From a virus, in the IMG/VR virus record IMGVR_UViG_3300031256_000007, positions 1-20,486 of that record: a DNA stretch of 20,486 nucleotides; one strand, 5' to 3'. Shown here one piece after another: positions 7,590 through 14,238 of this stretch. The translations under genes were made by a program, and so were the position numbers. The notes beneath the pieces were generated by a model. It made no database searches. It was not told the DNA's origin and saw only the letters and a list, made by a program, of their open reading frames with translations. Position 1 is the stretch's first letter; every line of letters starts with the position of its first letter.

Positions 7590-7618
7590 CTTTTAACATT
7601 GTAAAAAACAATTGTCAA
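7590..7618 (-). promoter_or_regulatory. weak promoter candidate before the DUF2213 gene
   Basis: In the 53-base gap before the DUF2213 gene there is TTGACA (7618-7613), then 17 bases, then TAAAAG (7595-7590), which matches the -10 consensus at four of six positions. The gap is unusually long for this compact block and AT-rich. An internal promoter is possible, but the -10 element is poor. Confidence 0.3.
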
Positions 7619-7633
7619 TTTTTTTGGTAATGT

Positions 7634-8503
7634 TTACTTTGCTTCTGCTGATTCTGCAATGTCTGTGAGCAGAGGCTCGGCCCAACACCGGCATTGATAA
7701 TCTTCGCCTGGGTGTCCTGTGTCCGAAGGTGGTTTGTCCCATGAGAATGTCCTACCTTCTTTATCGGCATGACTATTTCTCACTCGTGCATCTCTGACTG
7801 TGCGCCAGATGTATTTTTCAACTCCAAGCTCAGTTTGCCGGAGTTGATTAAGCTGACCATAAAACTTGCCGTTTTGATCGCGGGCGATAAGCTCCGCCCT
7901 GTTCTTTGGTTTGTCCTTGAGCGCATCCGCCCACCTGGTTCTGATTTCTTTTTCTGTCTCGGCTGTCGTTTTTCCTGATCGGATCGCTTTCTTGACTGTG
8001 AACTCAACTTCTTTGAGATGTTCTTCCGGTATGCTTTTAATCAGCGCCACGTTGTCCTTGACGAATGAATTAAGAGATGTTTGCAGGTATGGTTCAGTAA
8101 GAAAAACATCAACGCCGATTGCATTCGCCAGTATCCTCGTCAGCCGGTTGCGGTTGAAGTTACTCACTGCATTTGCTTCATCGCTGGCAAGCCGACGGAT
8201 TTCATCGTCGGTATATCGATCTCCGAATTCATCTTTGATTGTTTTCACGATACTATCGAGTGTATCGGTGTAATCATCAAAGCGCTCCCGCTTTGCCTCT
8301 TTGATCAATGCGGTGAGATTAACAAATAGATGCTTCTCAACCAGGCTTGTAAGGTACACGGCAAGTTCCCGCAATTGTTTGCGATAGGTTATTTCTGTCG
8401 CTGCCGAATATCCGAGTCTTTTCGGTTTCTTGATTTTGTATTTATACCGGCCAAACTTGGCGATCGTCTTCTGTTGCTTGATCAGCACATTAAGCAGCGC
8501 CAT
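7634..8503 (-). CDS. MuF-like / SPP1 gp7-like head morphogenesis protein
   Basis: A 289-residue, largely helical protein. Residues about 233-277 carry the MuF signature: WRTVRDARVRNSHADKEGRTF followed by W, the GHPGEDYQCRCWAEP end and paired cysteines, as in SPP1 gp7 and Mu gpF. These minor head proteins sit by the portal and in some phages enter the capsid with the DNA. The start overlaps the portal's end by 14 bases, with GGAG about 11 bases upstream. The longer N-terminal helical domain has many basic residues. No toxin domain is fused to the C-terminus. Confidence 0.85.
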   Translation of the reverse strand: MALLNVLIKQQKTIAKFGRYKYKIKKPKRLGYSAATEITYRKQLRELAVYLTSLVEKHLFVNLTALIKEAKRERFDDYTDTLDSIVKTIKDEFGDRYTDDEIRRLASDEANAVSNFNRNRLTRILANAIGVDVFLTEPYLQTSLNSFVKDNVALIKSIPEEHLKEVEFTVKKAIRSGKTTAETEKEIRTRWADALKDKPKNRAELIARDQNGKFYGQLNQLRQTELGVEKYIWRTVRDARVRNSHADKEGRTFSWDKPPSDTGHPGEDYQCRCWAEPLLTDIAESAEAK

Positions 8504-9872
8504 TGTTCAACTGCTCCAGGTGAGAATACCGTTCTTTCCTGATTTCGCTTGATTCGACGACTCCGGCATCGATGTATCCGGTGTCTTTTTCCATTTCCAG
8601 TTTTCCGACTTCCGCCCGTTCTTTATCGCTTAGCTGCCAGAGCGGTACGAAGTCATATGCCCAATTCTTTGGCTCTGTTCCTTTGAATGGTCCCGACTTG
8701 GCAGCAAAAATCAACGTCAAAAGACGATCAAGTTTCTCTGCCAAATATTGCTCTTGCTCGCTGGAAACATAATCATACCATATGCGTTCCTCGCTTTTGC
8801 CGGTAGCAGATAGACCTGATGGGCTCTCATTGAAAAGTATTGTGTGCGGCATATCGACCACTGACTGAAGGCGTTTGCTGAGAACTTCCACCAGCTTTTC
8901 AAGGTTCGTGACGTTAGCGCTCATGCTTTCCATACTCTCGCCATCTTTGTCCATAACGAATGCGCCAAGCACTGATCTTGATAGGTTCATCAATTGCATG
9001 CGCTCCATGATTTTGTCTTGGTTGCCGGCCACTACATCCTGCGCCAAATTCTGCACCGAATAAACGAGCATCCGGAATTCTTGGATAATATGTGCAATGC
9101 TTCCGCACGATGATCCAAAATCTCGCAGTGCTTCCAGAACCCCCGTATAAACCGAATCGCCCCAGTATTGATTGCTTGTTCTCAGCAACAACGGAAGCTC
9201 CACGCCATCAAAGCGTATAATACGGCTCTCATGTATCCTGAAACTTCCAGCCGCCCGACCCCGTGGCTGGAAATTGTAAATTTTCGGCATATCAAAATTT
9301 ACCGAGCTGATATCTATCTCAAGATCGGTCGTGTCAACCTGTAATTCATGCCGGCTTAAAACAACCAGAGATTTAATATCTCGGATTGCGTTCATGTCGA
9401 TCGGATCCTTCAGCTTTTCAGCCGATTCTCCCGTATTGACAAAGATTCCTGATCCGCCATAAAGCCTGGCCCATCCCCATGCTTTAATAATGCGCTTTCG
9501 CGCTTTCAGCCGGTCAACTTCGTCATCGATCTTCTGTTGCAATTCTTTTTCCTCAAATTTCATCCATTCCCTGACCGCATCAAATGGAAGCTTAGTGATG
9601 ATCCTCCTGGCTAAACCATCACTGGCATAAATTTCCTCTGCATCTCTCTCGGCCATTGGTCCATTGTATTGCGCTTGGCTATTCATGCGTTGGTCTCTGT
9701 TTTTTATGCCCAGGCCGGTAAGGATGTTTGCCCAGGCATCGGCATTAAACGATCTAATCGGTATAACCTGGTCGTTGATTTTAAACAGCCCGTTCTTTGC
9801 ATCAAGGGACACCTTGCCCTTTATAACTTTGAAGCCATTATCACCATTGGCGCTTTGGGTTTTTGCTTCCAT
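8490..9872 (-). CDS. portal protein (DUF1073 type)
   Basis: A 460-residue protein of the DUF1073 portal group. The recognisable pieces are RRIITKLPFDAVREWMKF (about 88-105), WGWARLYGGSGIFV (about 132-145), the wing region with FRIHESRIIRFDG, and SPSGLSATGKSEERIWYDYV near residue 355. Twelve copies would form the ring through which DNA is pumped, docking terminase outside and the connector proteins inside. GGAGGAAAATAC precedes the ATG, and this site overlaps the TerL stop. The order TerL-portal-MuF-protease is the standard head cluster. Confidence 0.92.
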   Translation of the reverse strand: MEAKTQSANGDNGFKVIKGKVSLDAKNGLFKINDQVIPIRSFNADAWANILTGLGIKNRDQRMNSQAQYNGPMAERDAEEIYASDGLARRIITKLPFDAVREWMKFEEKELQQKIDDEVDRLKARKRIIKAWGWARLYGGSGIFVNTGESAEKLKDPIDMNAIRDIKSLVVLSRHELQVDTTDLEIDISSVNFDMPKIYNFQPRGRAAGSFRIHESRIIRFDGVELPLLLRTSNQYWGDSVYTGVLEALRDFGSSCGSIAHIIQEFRMLVYSVQNLAQDVVAGNQDKIMERMQLMNLSRSVLGAFVMDKDGESMESMSANVTNLEKLVEVLSKRLQSVVDMPHTILFNESPSGLSATGKSEERIWYDYVSSEQEQYLAEKLDRLLTLIFAAKSGPFKGTEPKNWAYDFVPLWQLSDKERAEVGKLEMEKDTGYIDAGVVESSEIRKERYSHLEQLNNGAA

Positions 9873-9883
9873 GTATTTTCCTC

Positions 9884-11383
9884 CTACCGTTTAGTGAGCA
9901 TCGATATAATGCTCTGCCCTCTTACCAATCTGTAATTTATAGCCTGGCTCATTGTGTCCGGCCTATCGTTATATTTTCCGTTGGGCGCTTGCCCTACTTC
10001 CTGCAGCCAGTCCGGAACCCAAGAATAACCGGCCATAGACGGGCTTGGGATATAGACGTTGCCGGCTTCTATCGGTGGCGTTACCGCCCACAGTCTTGCT
10101 GTTTTGTCGCCGTCCGGCTCTACCAGCAATATGCCCGGCACTTTGTTCTTGAGAACGGATTCCAGGGCTGGCCCATTGGCCTTGTTTTCCACCAGCTTGC
10201 GCCCTGCCTGGGGCCATTTCTGCGAGAACGCTTGAAATGCTCTCAGTGTTCTTACAAAGCTCCATATGCCGCGTGTTTCATCTATCAGGTACATATTGGC
10301 GCCATGAAATCCCCACACGTCTCCGACCACCATGCTACTTTCCTCAGCGCCTTTAAAACTTAAATCCCAGGACTGGATAACTTCGTCAAAATGTTGTGGC
10401 AGCCTTACTGCATTATTGTCATTCGGTTCTGCCGTCCAGTAATTAAAACACTCCGTCTTTATAATCTCGCCGCCGTCCACTGTCGGCTCCTGTTGATATT
10501 GGCTCGACCAGTTCCTGGTTCCGACGTTGATCTTGATCGACTTCCATTCATCGAGACTGAACATTTCCTGGCAGATCGACGTTGCTTTCGGGTTGTCCGG
10601 CTCGACTGCGTTGTATTCTCCGTCATGCACCGCCGGCATCCTGACTACTTCCCATTGATCTGCTTCGGGATCAGCCTTTGCTAAATCCATAAGTCGGTTA
10701 GCCAGATCGTATGTGTTCCATAGCTGCATGATTATGACTATGGCCGTCTTGCCGCCTGGCTGTCGCCTGGAATAAAGCGTTGACCGGTAGAAATCATAAA
10801 CTCCATCGCTGAATGTCCGGCTGTCTGCTTCCTTCCGGTTCTTGTGGGGGTCATCGATCAGGATGATATCACCACCCTTCCCGAGTACTGGCCCACCTAT
10901 ACCAGCCGCTATGTATGCACCGCCGTTATCGGTATTCCATCGATTTGCGGCTTTGCTGTCTTTTCTCAGTCTTATGGGGAACAGGTCTTGGTATTGCGCG
11001 CTGTTCACCATGTTTCTTACTTCTCGCCCGAACTCCGTTGCTAATTCTGCGCCAAACGAAACCGTGATAATCTTCTTGTGCGAGTTCCTTCCCAGGAACC
11101 AAGCGGGGAAGGCTTTCGTCGCTTCCGTTGATTTCCCGAGCCTTGGCGGTACCAAAAGCATAAGCCTTAAAACCTCACCGCGCTCTACTCGTTCTAGTTG
11201 GTGCGCTATCCTCTGGTGAAGTTTGTAAGGCTTGAAGTTAATATCCGCGGGTATGTACCCGCAAAAATCAAGCAGATTTGCTCTTGCGCTTTCCCTTGTT
11301 ATCAGATCTCCGTTGATCTGCGTTAGCGCCTTTATAGCCAAATCTTCGGGCAAGGAGTCTATGTACCTCTCTAAGTTCTCCAT
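9884..11383 (-). CDS. terminase large subunit
   Basis: A 499-residue ATPase-nuclease that packages DNA. Walker A-like PPRLGKS lies at 79-85, Walker B IILIDDP at 173-179, and the coupling motif MQLWNT at 219-224. The C-terminal RNase-H-like nuclease has QSWDLSFKG (Asp340), VENKANGPA near 398-406 and NDRPDTMSQ near 472-480, the usual acidic metal-binding positions. The start is ATG 11383, with only GGGG as a weak ribosome site; the next Met is Met75, inside the core, so this start is preferred. It overlaps TerS by 116 bases. The length is ordinary for TerL. Confidence 0.92.
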   Translation of the reverse strand: MENLERYIDSLPEDLAIKALTQINGDLITRESARANLLDFCGYIPADINFKPYKLHQRIAHQLERVERGEVLRLMLLVPPRLGKSTEATKAFPAWFLGRNSHKKIITVSFGAELATEFGREVRNMVNSAQYQDLFPIRLRKDSKAANRWNTDNGGAYIAAGIGGPVLGKGGDIILIDDPHKNRKEADSRTFSDGVYDFYRSTLYSRRQPGGKTAIVIIMQLWNTYDLANRLMDLAKADPEADQWEVVRMPAVHDGEYNAVEPDNPKATSICQEMFSLDEWKSIKINVGTRNWSSQYQQEPTVDGGEIIKTECFNYWTAEPNDNNAVRLPQHFDEVIQSWDLSFKGAEESSMVVGDVWGFHGANMYLIDETRGIWSFVRTLRAFQAFSQKWPQAGRKLVENKANGPALESVLKNKVPGILLVEPDGDKTARLWAVTPPIEAGNVYIPSPSMAGYSWVPDWLQEVGQAPNGKYNDRPDTMSQAINYRLVRGQSIISMLTKR

Positions 11384-11870
11384 CAGGTATACCCCTTGTG
11401 TTGACCTCGCCTGTCTGTATGTTTATGATGTTTGTATTTTCCACATCATCCTCACCCTTTCCGATTCCGTGCAATCGCATCAACAATTTCGCACCTGATG
11501 TCATTGACGTTACGGCGGTCTGTGGATTTTTGATTGCTCCTTTAATCGGCATATTTGTTTCGGGATCGATAAATCTTTGATAACCCAAATTGACGAGCAG
11601 TTTTGCCACCCGTTCTGCTGTCTGGAATGCCATCTCTCGCGCTTTTAATTCGCGCTTGACTGTGTTCTCCTCGATCTTCTTTTCGACCTTGGTCTGGACG
11701 CGCTTCATCATCTCCTTTCTTTTTTTGTACCAGCGATGCGTCTTTGACCGTTTCCTGACCATGAAATATGTCAGGCCTTTGTTCTTCTCTGCGATGTCCT
11801 TGAGGTTCTTGTACTTCCCGCTCAAATAATCGTTGAATATCGTATCCCAATCATGTTTTGGCGCAGCCAT
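11268..11870 (-). CDS. terminase small subunit (probable)
   Basis: A 200-residue basic protein. Residues about 1-50 look like a helix-turn-helix DNA-binding domain (DTIFNDYLSGKYKNLKDIAE then helix KGLTYFMVRKRSKTH). Residues about 52-95 are a long, lysine- and glutamate-rich helix likely to form the oligomerisation stalk. A glycine-containing region and a very basic C-terminus follow. Terminase small subunits recognise the packaging site and stimulate TerL, and this gene lies directly upstream of TerL. GGTGA lies some ten bases before the ATG. The 116-base overlap with TerL is long; both frames look genuine. Confidence 0.78.
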   Translation of the reverse strand: MAAPKHDWDTIFNDYLSGKYKNLKDIAEKNKGLTYFMVRKRSKTHRWYKKRKEMMKRVQTKVEKKIEENTVKRELKAREMAFQTAERVAKLLVNLGYQRFIDPETNMPIKGAIKNPQTAVTSMTSGAKLLMRLHGIGKGEDDVENTNIINIQTGEVNTRGIPDGELREVHRLLARRFGYKGANADQRRSDNKGKRKSKSA

Positions 11871-11904
11871 AAATTAGCGATCACCACCATATTGGGTTTT
11901 ATCA

Positions 11905-12129
11905 TTAAACATTTCTTGCCTCCTGATTATCGTTATATTTCCAAGCTCTTATCACTGCGAACCAGGAATAGTCATCTTTGTTGACATCTTGCATAGGTGC
12001 GACAATGAGGGATAGTTCCTTATAACCAATCGTAACCCTTTGATCTTGCTTACAATCCATTTTTGCACGCAGGTATATTTTACCTTCCGTAATGGTTCCG
12101 GCCCTGGTCAAAGGTATCTTGTCGCCCAT
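11905..12129 (-). CDS. small protein of unknown function, first gene after the late promoter
   Basis: A 74-residue protein, MGDKIPLTRAGTITEGKIYL onward, with strand-rich, mixed-charge sequence and a single Trp pair region (SWFAVIRAWKYN). I do not recognise it. It has an AGGTGA ribosome site seven bases before ATG and is the first gene behind the promoter at 12195-12167, upstream of terminase. A role in packaging or late control is possible but not shown. Confidence 0.55.
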   Translation of the reverse strand: MGDKIPLTRAGTITEGKIYLRAKMDCKQDQRVTIGYKELSLIVAPMQDVNKDDYSWFAVIRAWKYNDNQEARNV

Positions 12130-12166
12130 TATAGTTCACCTACTTTCGCAATGATAGGATGGCATC

Positions 12167-12195
12167 ATTTTAGGATTGTTTTTAATTTGTGTCAA
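12167..12195 (-). promoter_or_regulatory. sigma70-like promoter of the terminase-head operon
   Basis: On the minus strand TTGACA (12195-12190, a full -35 match) is followed by a 17-base spacer and TAAAAT (12172-12167, five of six positions of the -10 consensus). It lies in the 83-base gap between the zinc-ribbon gene ending at 12213 and the gene starting at 12129, with transcription expected from about 12160. Because everything downstream is packed, it could drive the entire late module. No clear terminator separates it from the upstream genes. Confidence 0.6.
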
Positions 12196-12212
12196 ACTTT
12201 TCACATGCTGCA

Positions 12213-12392
12213 CTATGTTTTTGCAAATGACTTCTTGGCCGGCGGTTTTTTATAAACCTTCGGCACTTCTTTAAAACATTGATCGCAGTATGGCTTCGGA
12301 AATATTCTGCAGTTGTTCAACATGGCAAGATGTTTCGCTTTTTCTTTCCCGAGATATTTTCCGCATGTGGTGCAGTTCGGTTTAGTATTCAT
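12213..12392 (-). CDS. small zinc-ribbon protein (59 residues)
   Basis: Reading the gap reveals an open frame from ATG 12392 to TAG 12213. It contains Cys7-x2-Cys10 and Cys36-x2-Cys39, consistent with a zinc ribbon, and ends in a lysine-rich tail. An AGGTGGAACATCA sequence before the ATG is a fair ribosome site. It is one of three small Cys-pair proteins nearby. Function is unknown; DNA or protein binding is likely. Confidence 0.6.
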   Translation of the reverse strand: MNTKPNCTTCGKYLGKEKAKHLAMLNNCRIFPKPYCDQCFKEVPKVYKKPPAKKSFAKT

Positions 12393-12407
12393 TGATGTTC
12401 CACCTAT

Positions 12408-12641
12408 TTATGGTTTTAGTTTATGCCACCATTTATCCATCAACTTCCTGCGTTCCGGAGTATCTGGAATATCATCAGGCACTGGATCGTCAATGATGAT
12501 CATGATCGGATCAGGTTGTCCTGGTTTTTGAGCGCATTTATGCCATTCATCCTCGATTAGAAGATTCCTACCACAGATTGGGCATGTCCAAAATTTATGA
12601 TTTTTGAGCGCATGCGATTCTCTCTTTTTTGATCTCTGCAT
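12408..12641 (-). CDS. small zinc-binding protein (CPxCG type, 77 residues)
   Basis: MQRSKKRESHALKNHKFWTC is followed by PICGR, giving Cys20-x2-Cys23 and then His34 and Cys36 (DEWHKC), a typical single zinc ribbon. The middle (IIIDDPVPDDIPDTPE) is very acidic and the C-terminus is basic with tryptophans. GGAAGGA lies about seven bases before ATG 12641. It overlaps the tiny upstream gene ending at 12595. Function is unknown. Confidence 0.68.
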   Translation of the reverse strand: MQRSKKRESHALKNHKFWTCPICGRNLLIEDEWHKCAQKPGQPDPIMIIIDDPVPDDIPDTPERRKLMDKWWHKLKP

Positions 12642-12699
12642 CCGTCTTTCCTTCCATCAGCAGCTTTTTAAATAACCGCCAAAATTGTTTATTGCTCAT
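12595..12699 (-). CDS. tiny gene of unknown function (34 residues)
   Basis: ATG 12699 opens a frame of 34 codons (MSNKQFWRLFKKLLMEGKTD, then AEIKKERIACAQKS) ending at TAA 12595. It has GAGG ten bases upstream and overlaps the next gene by 47 bases in another frame. The composition is an amphipathic, basic helix. The gene is plausible but short; a chance frame cannot be excluded. Confidence 0.4.
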   Translation of the reverse strand: MSNKQFWRLFKKLLMEGKTDAEIKKERIACAQKS

Positions 12700-12749
12700 T
12701 CTTTGTTTACCTCAACCTCTGCACCAATTACATTGCTTTGTAATTCTGA

Positions 12750-12956
12750 TCATTTCTCCCCTTCCTTTTTAGGTATTGGCATCCAATGTGTTATGTCAAT
12801 CGGATCATCTACCCACCATGCTTTAAACCTTCCGCCACTAAACTCACAGATCGTCGGAGCAATATTTTTTCCATACGCCAGAACATAGACGAATTCCACA
12901 CCGCATGCTTGCGCTTTATATTCCGGCAATCTGTCCTTTACGCTTATCCAATTCAT
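12750..12956 (-). CDS. DUF551-like protein
   Basis: A 68-residue protein starting MNWISVKDRLPEYKAQACGV and ending in DITHWMPIPKKEGEK. The opening W-I-S-V-x-D-R-L-P and the closing T-H-W-M-P-I/L-P are the signature of DUF551, common in phage accessory regions with no known activity. It starts within the stop of the previous gene (ATGA overlap at 12953-12956). No strong ribosome site is seen, so it is probably translated by coupling. Confidence 0.82.
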   Translation of the reverse strand: MNWISVKDRLPEYKAQACGVEFVYVLAYGKNIAPTICEFSGGRFKAWWVDDPIDITHWMPIPKKEGEK

Positions 12957-13174
12957 TTCTTTGTCTCGAATCCAAGCGGTTGTCTGAATTCATCAAAGTG
13001 GAATTGCTGATTTGTTTTATGAATATCTAATTTTTCTTTTTCCTCCAACCGCACTATTTCATCTAAAGCAAAACATAGTCCGTCATTTTTACCTTCATCG
13101 TATGAACTATCAATTCGATCTTTTGGTATTCTTAATTCTATTGCTTTTTTCAATTTTTCGCTGTCGATTAACAT
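12953..13174 (-). CDS. small protein with LID-x-GLCFALDEI domain
   Basis: A 73-residue protein whose first 45 residues (MLIDSEKLKKAIELRIP..., with YDEGKNDGLCFALDEIVRLE) match the C-terminal 43 residues of the gene at 13637-14059, LIDAEELRKKI..., GVDYGLCFALDEI. The last 30 residues are unrelated and end in FETKK. AAGGCGG precedes the ATG. A role is not known; helical, acidic, probably a small binding domain. Confidence 0.65.
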   Translation of the reverse strand: MLIDSEKLKKAIELRIPKDRIDSSYDEGKNDGLCFALDEIVRLEEKEKLDIHKTNQQFHFDEFRQPLGFETKK

Positions 13175-13195
13175 ACGCGCCGCCTTTTTTTATTC

Positions 13196-13223
13196 GGGGC
13201 CGCCCCCTACCAAGGGCGACCCC
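13196..13223 (-). other. GC-rich stem-loop in an intergenic gap
   Basis: In the minus transcript GGGGUCGCCC pairs with GGGCGGCCCC over ten positions (one U-G wobble) around an eight-base loop. It lies in the 84-base gap between the genes ending at 13259 and starting at 13174. It is followed by GAAUAAAAAAAGG, not a U-tract. It may block or slow a ribosome or RNase. In the other orientation one pair is mismatched, which favours formation in the minus-strand RNA. Confidence 0.55.
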
Positions 13224-13258
13224 TCCATACTCACAGGCAAACTTTATGTGTTCCGTGC

Positions 13259-13441
13259 TTATCGCTTCATGGCATCACCTCGATTCTGGCCAATTTTCAC
13301 CAATCCCTTGGTTTTATGCTCATCCCAATGGGGAGCATAAAGCTTTACCAATAATACCGGCGCGTGATCGTTCCAGCATTGCGATTGCAATACACTGTTT
13401 TTTTCTAGTTGTCGTCCGCATTTAAAGCAATGTGTTTTCAT
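13259..13441 (-). CDS. small zinc-finger protein (C2CH-like, 60 residues)
   Basis: MKTHCFKCGRQLEK gives Cys5-x2-Cys8, and QCWNDH supplies Cys22 and His26, a compact zinc-binding pattern. A positively charged C-terminus follows. There is no clear ribosome site: it starts four bases after the upstream stop, so translation is probably coupled. Function unknown. Confidence 0.6.
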   Translation of the reverse strand: MKTHCFKCGRQLEKNSVLQSQCWNDHAPVLLVKLYAPHWDEHKTKGLVKIGQNRGDAMKR

Positions 13442-13444
13442 GTT

Positions 13445-13627
13445 TTATACAAATTTCTGATTAGGTGCAAAAATAAAAATGCTGTCTTTATCTAATCCCC
13501 ACAAAAAAGCAATTTGATCAATTTTCAATTTTTTAAAGCTTCCGTGAAGATTGTATTTAACTTCCAAGTCGCCATGTTTTTGTTTTAAAAACTCCAGCCG
13601 TTCAATTATTTTTGATATTTTGGCCAT
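13445..13627 (-). CDS. small protein of unknown function (60 residues)
   Basis: Begins MAKISKIIERLEFLKQKHGD at ATG 13627, chosen because AGGTGGGAACA lies just before it; a GTG at 13636 in the same frame has no such site. The sequence has an amphipathic helix, then DLEVKY and an aromatic tail (IAFLWGLDKDSIFIFAP). The opening helix plus G-D-L-E-V is familiar from small phage proteins of unknown role. Its ribosome site overlaps the upstream stop. Confidence 0.6.
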   Translation of the reverse strand: MAKISKIIERLEFLKQKHGDLEVKYNLHGSFKKLKIDQIAFLWGLDKDSIFIFAPNQKFV

Positions 13628-13636
13628 TGTTCCCAC

Positions 13637-14059
13637 CTATTTTTTACCCGTCATGCGGTCGATTTCATCAAGTGCAAAACATAATCCATAATCTACTCCG
13701 TGACTATATGGATCATTAACAACCACCGGGCCTTTTTCCATAATTTTCTTACGCAGTTCTTCGGCATCAATCAGGTTGGTCTTTTTCTCTTCGCCCGGGC
13801 TTTCCAAAGCAGCGAGCATTTCATCGGCTATAGTAATTGCATCAATTGCAGTTGCTTTGGCATTGCCGGTGCTTATTCCGTTGTCGTTATATATCAAATC
13901 TGCGTTCACAATCCCCTGCATGGCCATTCCCGCGAACCACTCCCGCTTGGTTAAACCCAAGTGATTCAACTTATAAGTTTCATGATATAATCCGTTTATC
14001 GTAACATCTTCTATTTCACTCTGGGCCGGATAAGCCGGTTCCTCACCTAGCTTGCTCAT
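13637..14059 (-). CDS. phage accessory protein, EPAYP / GLTKREWFAGMAMQG type
   Basis: A 140-residue protein. Its N-terminal part (8-93) shows EPAYPAQ, GLTKREWFAGMAMQGI and AITIADEMLAALE, the pattern of a small phage protein family of unknown function that I know from many genomes. The C-terminal part (98-140) is a copy of the LID-x-GLCFALDEI domain of the gene at 12953-13174. Start ATG 14059 has a GGAGG eight bases upstream and sits in an ATGA overlap with the previous gene; an in-frame ATG 14083 lies further up. The two-part build suggests gene fusion. Confidence 0.72.
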   Translation of the reverse strand: MSKLGEEPAYPAQSEIEDVTINGLYHETYKLNHLGLTKREWFAGMAMQGIVNADLIYNDNGISTGNAKATAIDAITIADEMLAALESPGEEKKTNLIDAEELRKKIMEKGPVVVNDPYSHGVDYGLCFALDEIDRMTGKK

Positions 14060-14238
14060 TGTGCAGCCTCCAATTCTTTGCATTGTTTGTATAATTGATC
14101 AATTTCATCGGCCATAACTTTTAGTTCGGGATCAATATGCTCGGCAAGCGAAGTACCGCATTCAAACTTTGACATCCTTTCCCTATATTCCAGGTAAGTC
14201 TTTTTCAATTTCTTTTTTATTTTAAATAACTCGGTCAT
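14056..14238 (-). CDS. small helical protein of unknown function (60 residues)
   Basis: MTELFKIKKKLKKTYLEYRE onward is an almost entirely helical, lysine- and glutamate-rich protein, probably a coiled coil. It starts in an ATGA overlap with the Dcm gene's stop and ends in an ATGA overlap with the next gene, so the three are translationally coupled. A GGAG lies before its ATG. I do not recognise a family. Confidence 0.55.
   Translation of the reverse strand: MTELFKIKKKLKKTYLEYRERMSKFECGTSLAEHIDPELKVMADEIDQLYKQCKELEAAQ

Noticed and set aside
6564-7604. 346-codon plus-strand frame antisense to the DUF2213 gene
   Set aside because: The gene below it has clear protease motifs. The antisense product is a hydrophobic mirror of the charged scaffold codons, with no ribosome site or recognisable domain.
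11542-11850. 102-codon minus frame inside TerS
   Set aside because: Its composition is a charged frame-shifted copy of the TerS helix, with no good start signal and no conserved-looking repeat; unlike the Dcm case, nothing supports it.
12703-12753. 13-codon frame overlapping the DUF551 stop (MIRITKQCNWCRG)
   Set aside because: It is too short and has no ribosome site. The Cys pair is not enough to support a gene.
13190-13228. 12-codon frame and possible intrinsic terminator around the GC-rich stem-loop
   Set aside because: The stem is not followed by a U-tract on either strand, and the micro-frame consists of the stem sequence itself.
13628-13636. GTG start adding three residues to the 60-residue protein
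   Set aside because: The GTG lies inside the ribosome binding site itself; ATG 13627 is correctly spaced from AGGTGGG.
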